Source: Oscillospiraceae bacterium
GTDB lineage: Bacteria > Bacillota > Clostridia > Oscillospirales > CAG-272
DNA length: 42,441 nucleotides
Reading direction: 5' to 3'
NCBI GenBank assembly: GCA_015064845.1
Contig: SVRL01000015.1
Location: 1-42,441 of the forward strand
Shown piece after piece: positions 41,712 through 42,441 of the stretch. The notes beneath the pieces are model-generated. The model was not told the DNA's origin and did not search any database. It was given only the letters and a program-made list of their open reading frames with translations. The first letter of the stretch is position 1; the number at the start of each line of letters is the position of its first letter. The translations under genes were made by a program, and so were the position numbers.

Positions 41712-42441
41712 TTATTCTTTCCACATTTGAACAAGATTAACCGTAGTGCTCTGAGGTTGTTTGTTCTTGGGAAGTAGATCCACTTGAACAAGAACAGGAA
41801 AGTTCGATGCAACACCTGTAAAAATACAAGCCCCTTGCGGCAAAACAGAAATCATTTCATACGATGTATTGTCTATAAAAGCAACAGCTTTTCCTATAGC
41901 ACGGATGTCCTCGTTGTTTACTAATCGATGGATAAAATAGTTATGGAGTTGTGAAATAATAGTTTCTGAAATATCAGATGGCCTCTGACTGGAAATAGTC
42001 AAAAAAGTTCCGAATTTTCTTCCTTCTTTGATAATTTCTTCAAAAGTTTCTAATCGATAATCTTTCCAAGTTTGGCTTTCGCGCTCAGATGCTGTCGAAA
42101 GAACATTATGCGCTTCATCAATGATTATGTGAAGGCTATGTCCTTGAAAGTCTTGGCGTTGCTTTTCATAAAAGTATTTGCAAATAATCAACGGCACAAT
42201 CTTTTTGAATTCAACATTTACATCAACTAACGAATATATTGCAAGCCAGTCAAGCGGCGGATTATCGCATATTCTGAAAAGACGCTTAACCCTTTTTGAG
42301 CGATTATCAAATCGTGACAATAACGGTGCGATGTGTTCTTCGTTTACAAATTGGCTGCATAGAGACTCTAAGAACTTAAAACGCAATGCAAACTCAAAAA
42401 CAAGATATTCATCAATAGGTTTGCAATTTGCATCAGTAAAT
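41712..42441 (-). CDS. HerA/DUF87-like ATPase, 5' end outside the window
   Basis: The frame is open to the window edge, so this is the C-terminal about 242 residues. It holds Walker B LHIIIDEAHNVLS, KEGRKFGTFLTISSQRPSDI (sensor region typical of HerA, FtsK and VirB4-like motors), then HRLVNNEDIRAIGKAV and LPQGACIFTG. Walker A must lie upstream, outside the window. HerA-like hexameric ATPases work with nucleases in DNA end processing or, when paired with SIR2, DUF4297 or similar effectors, in phage defence. On a mobile element defence is the more likely role, but the effector gene is not visible. Confidence 0.75.
   Translation of the reverse strand, partial: FTDANCKPIDEYLVFEFALRFKFLESLCSQFVNEEHIAPLLSRFDNRSKRVKRLFRICDNPPLDWLAIYSLVDVNVEFKKIVPLIICKYFYEKQRQDFQGHSLHIIIDEAHNVLSTASERESQTWKDYRLETFEEIIKEGRKFGTFLTISSQRPSDISETIISQLHNYFIHRLVNNEDIRAIGKAVAFIDNTSYEMISVLPQGACIFTGVASNFPVLVQVDLLPKNKQPQSTTVNLVQMWKE

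Larger units (their letters stand above)
39798..42441 (-). mobile_element. Left end of a skin-like sigK intervening element
   Basis: It begins at the split in sigK and runs past the right window edge. Visible cargo: recombinase and part of a HerA-like ATPase. The N-terminal half of sigK is expected at the far end in the same orientation. The length is unknown. Confidence 0.85.

Overview
The window looks like a chromosomal contig of an uncultured, spore-forming, gut-type Clostridia (Firmicutes) of middling GC. The evidence is strong Shine-Dalgarno sites (GGAGG), a gerA-type germination pair with a forespore-style promoter, a sigK gene interrupted by a recombinase-bearing element, SipW/TasA-type surface proteins, BspA-type leucine-rich repeats and a dockerin. 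No rRNA, tRNA or CRISPR array was seen.

Region 1 (about 1-29,250, all on the minus strand, read right to left) is one large cell-surface locus. A near-consensus promoter at 29,224-29,252 and a long leader precede a 1,571-residue dockerin protein and a membrane-anchored FIVAR protein; a terminator follows. Next comes a degenerate HD-GYP/EAL c-di-GMP-type protein overlapping a single-pass membrane protein, then a 677-residue TasA-like protein. After a repeat-filled gap come a small TasA-like protein, a SipW-type signal peptidase, a membrane-anchored McrB-type AAA+ ATPase, a coiled-coil partner, a duplicated beta-helix protein, a second SipW peptidase, a 1,679-residue TasA-like adhesin, a small Lgt-like membrane enzyme and a BspA-type anchored protein. 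A strong terminator ends the run at 163-190. Four proteins share one SipW-type signal motif (aromatic-Ala/Thr-Trp-x-x-[LI]-S-x-x-P). My reading, which is inference, is a c-di-GMP-linked surface-fibre system with two dedicated peptidases and, unusually, an inner-membrane McrB-like motor.

Region 2 (29,646-38,956) is mainly housekeeping. It holds rbfA-nrnA-truB on the plus strand, a convergent gerAA-gerAB pair without gerAC, an MFS transporter, rplS with a likely leader, a PurF-like protein lacking the catalytic N-terminal Cys, and a small unknown membrane protein whose C-terminus is encoded by a dispersed repeat.

Region 3 (39,049-42,441, minus strand) holds a small unknown gene, then only the C-terminal half of sigma-K. 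That half abuts and overlaps a large serine recombinase of SpoIVCA type, followed by the C-terminal part of a HerA/DUF87-like ATPase cut by the window edge. This is the left end of a skin-like element that must be excised to rebuild sigK; its other end lies beyond the window.
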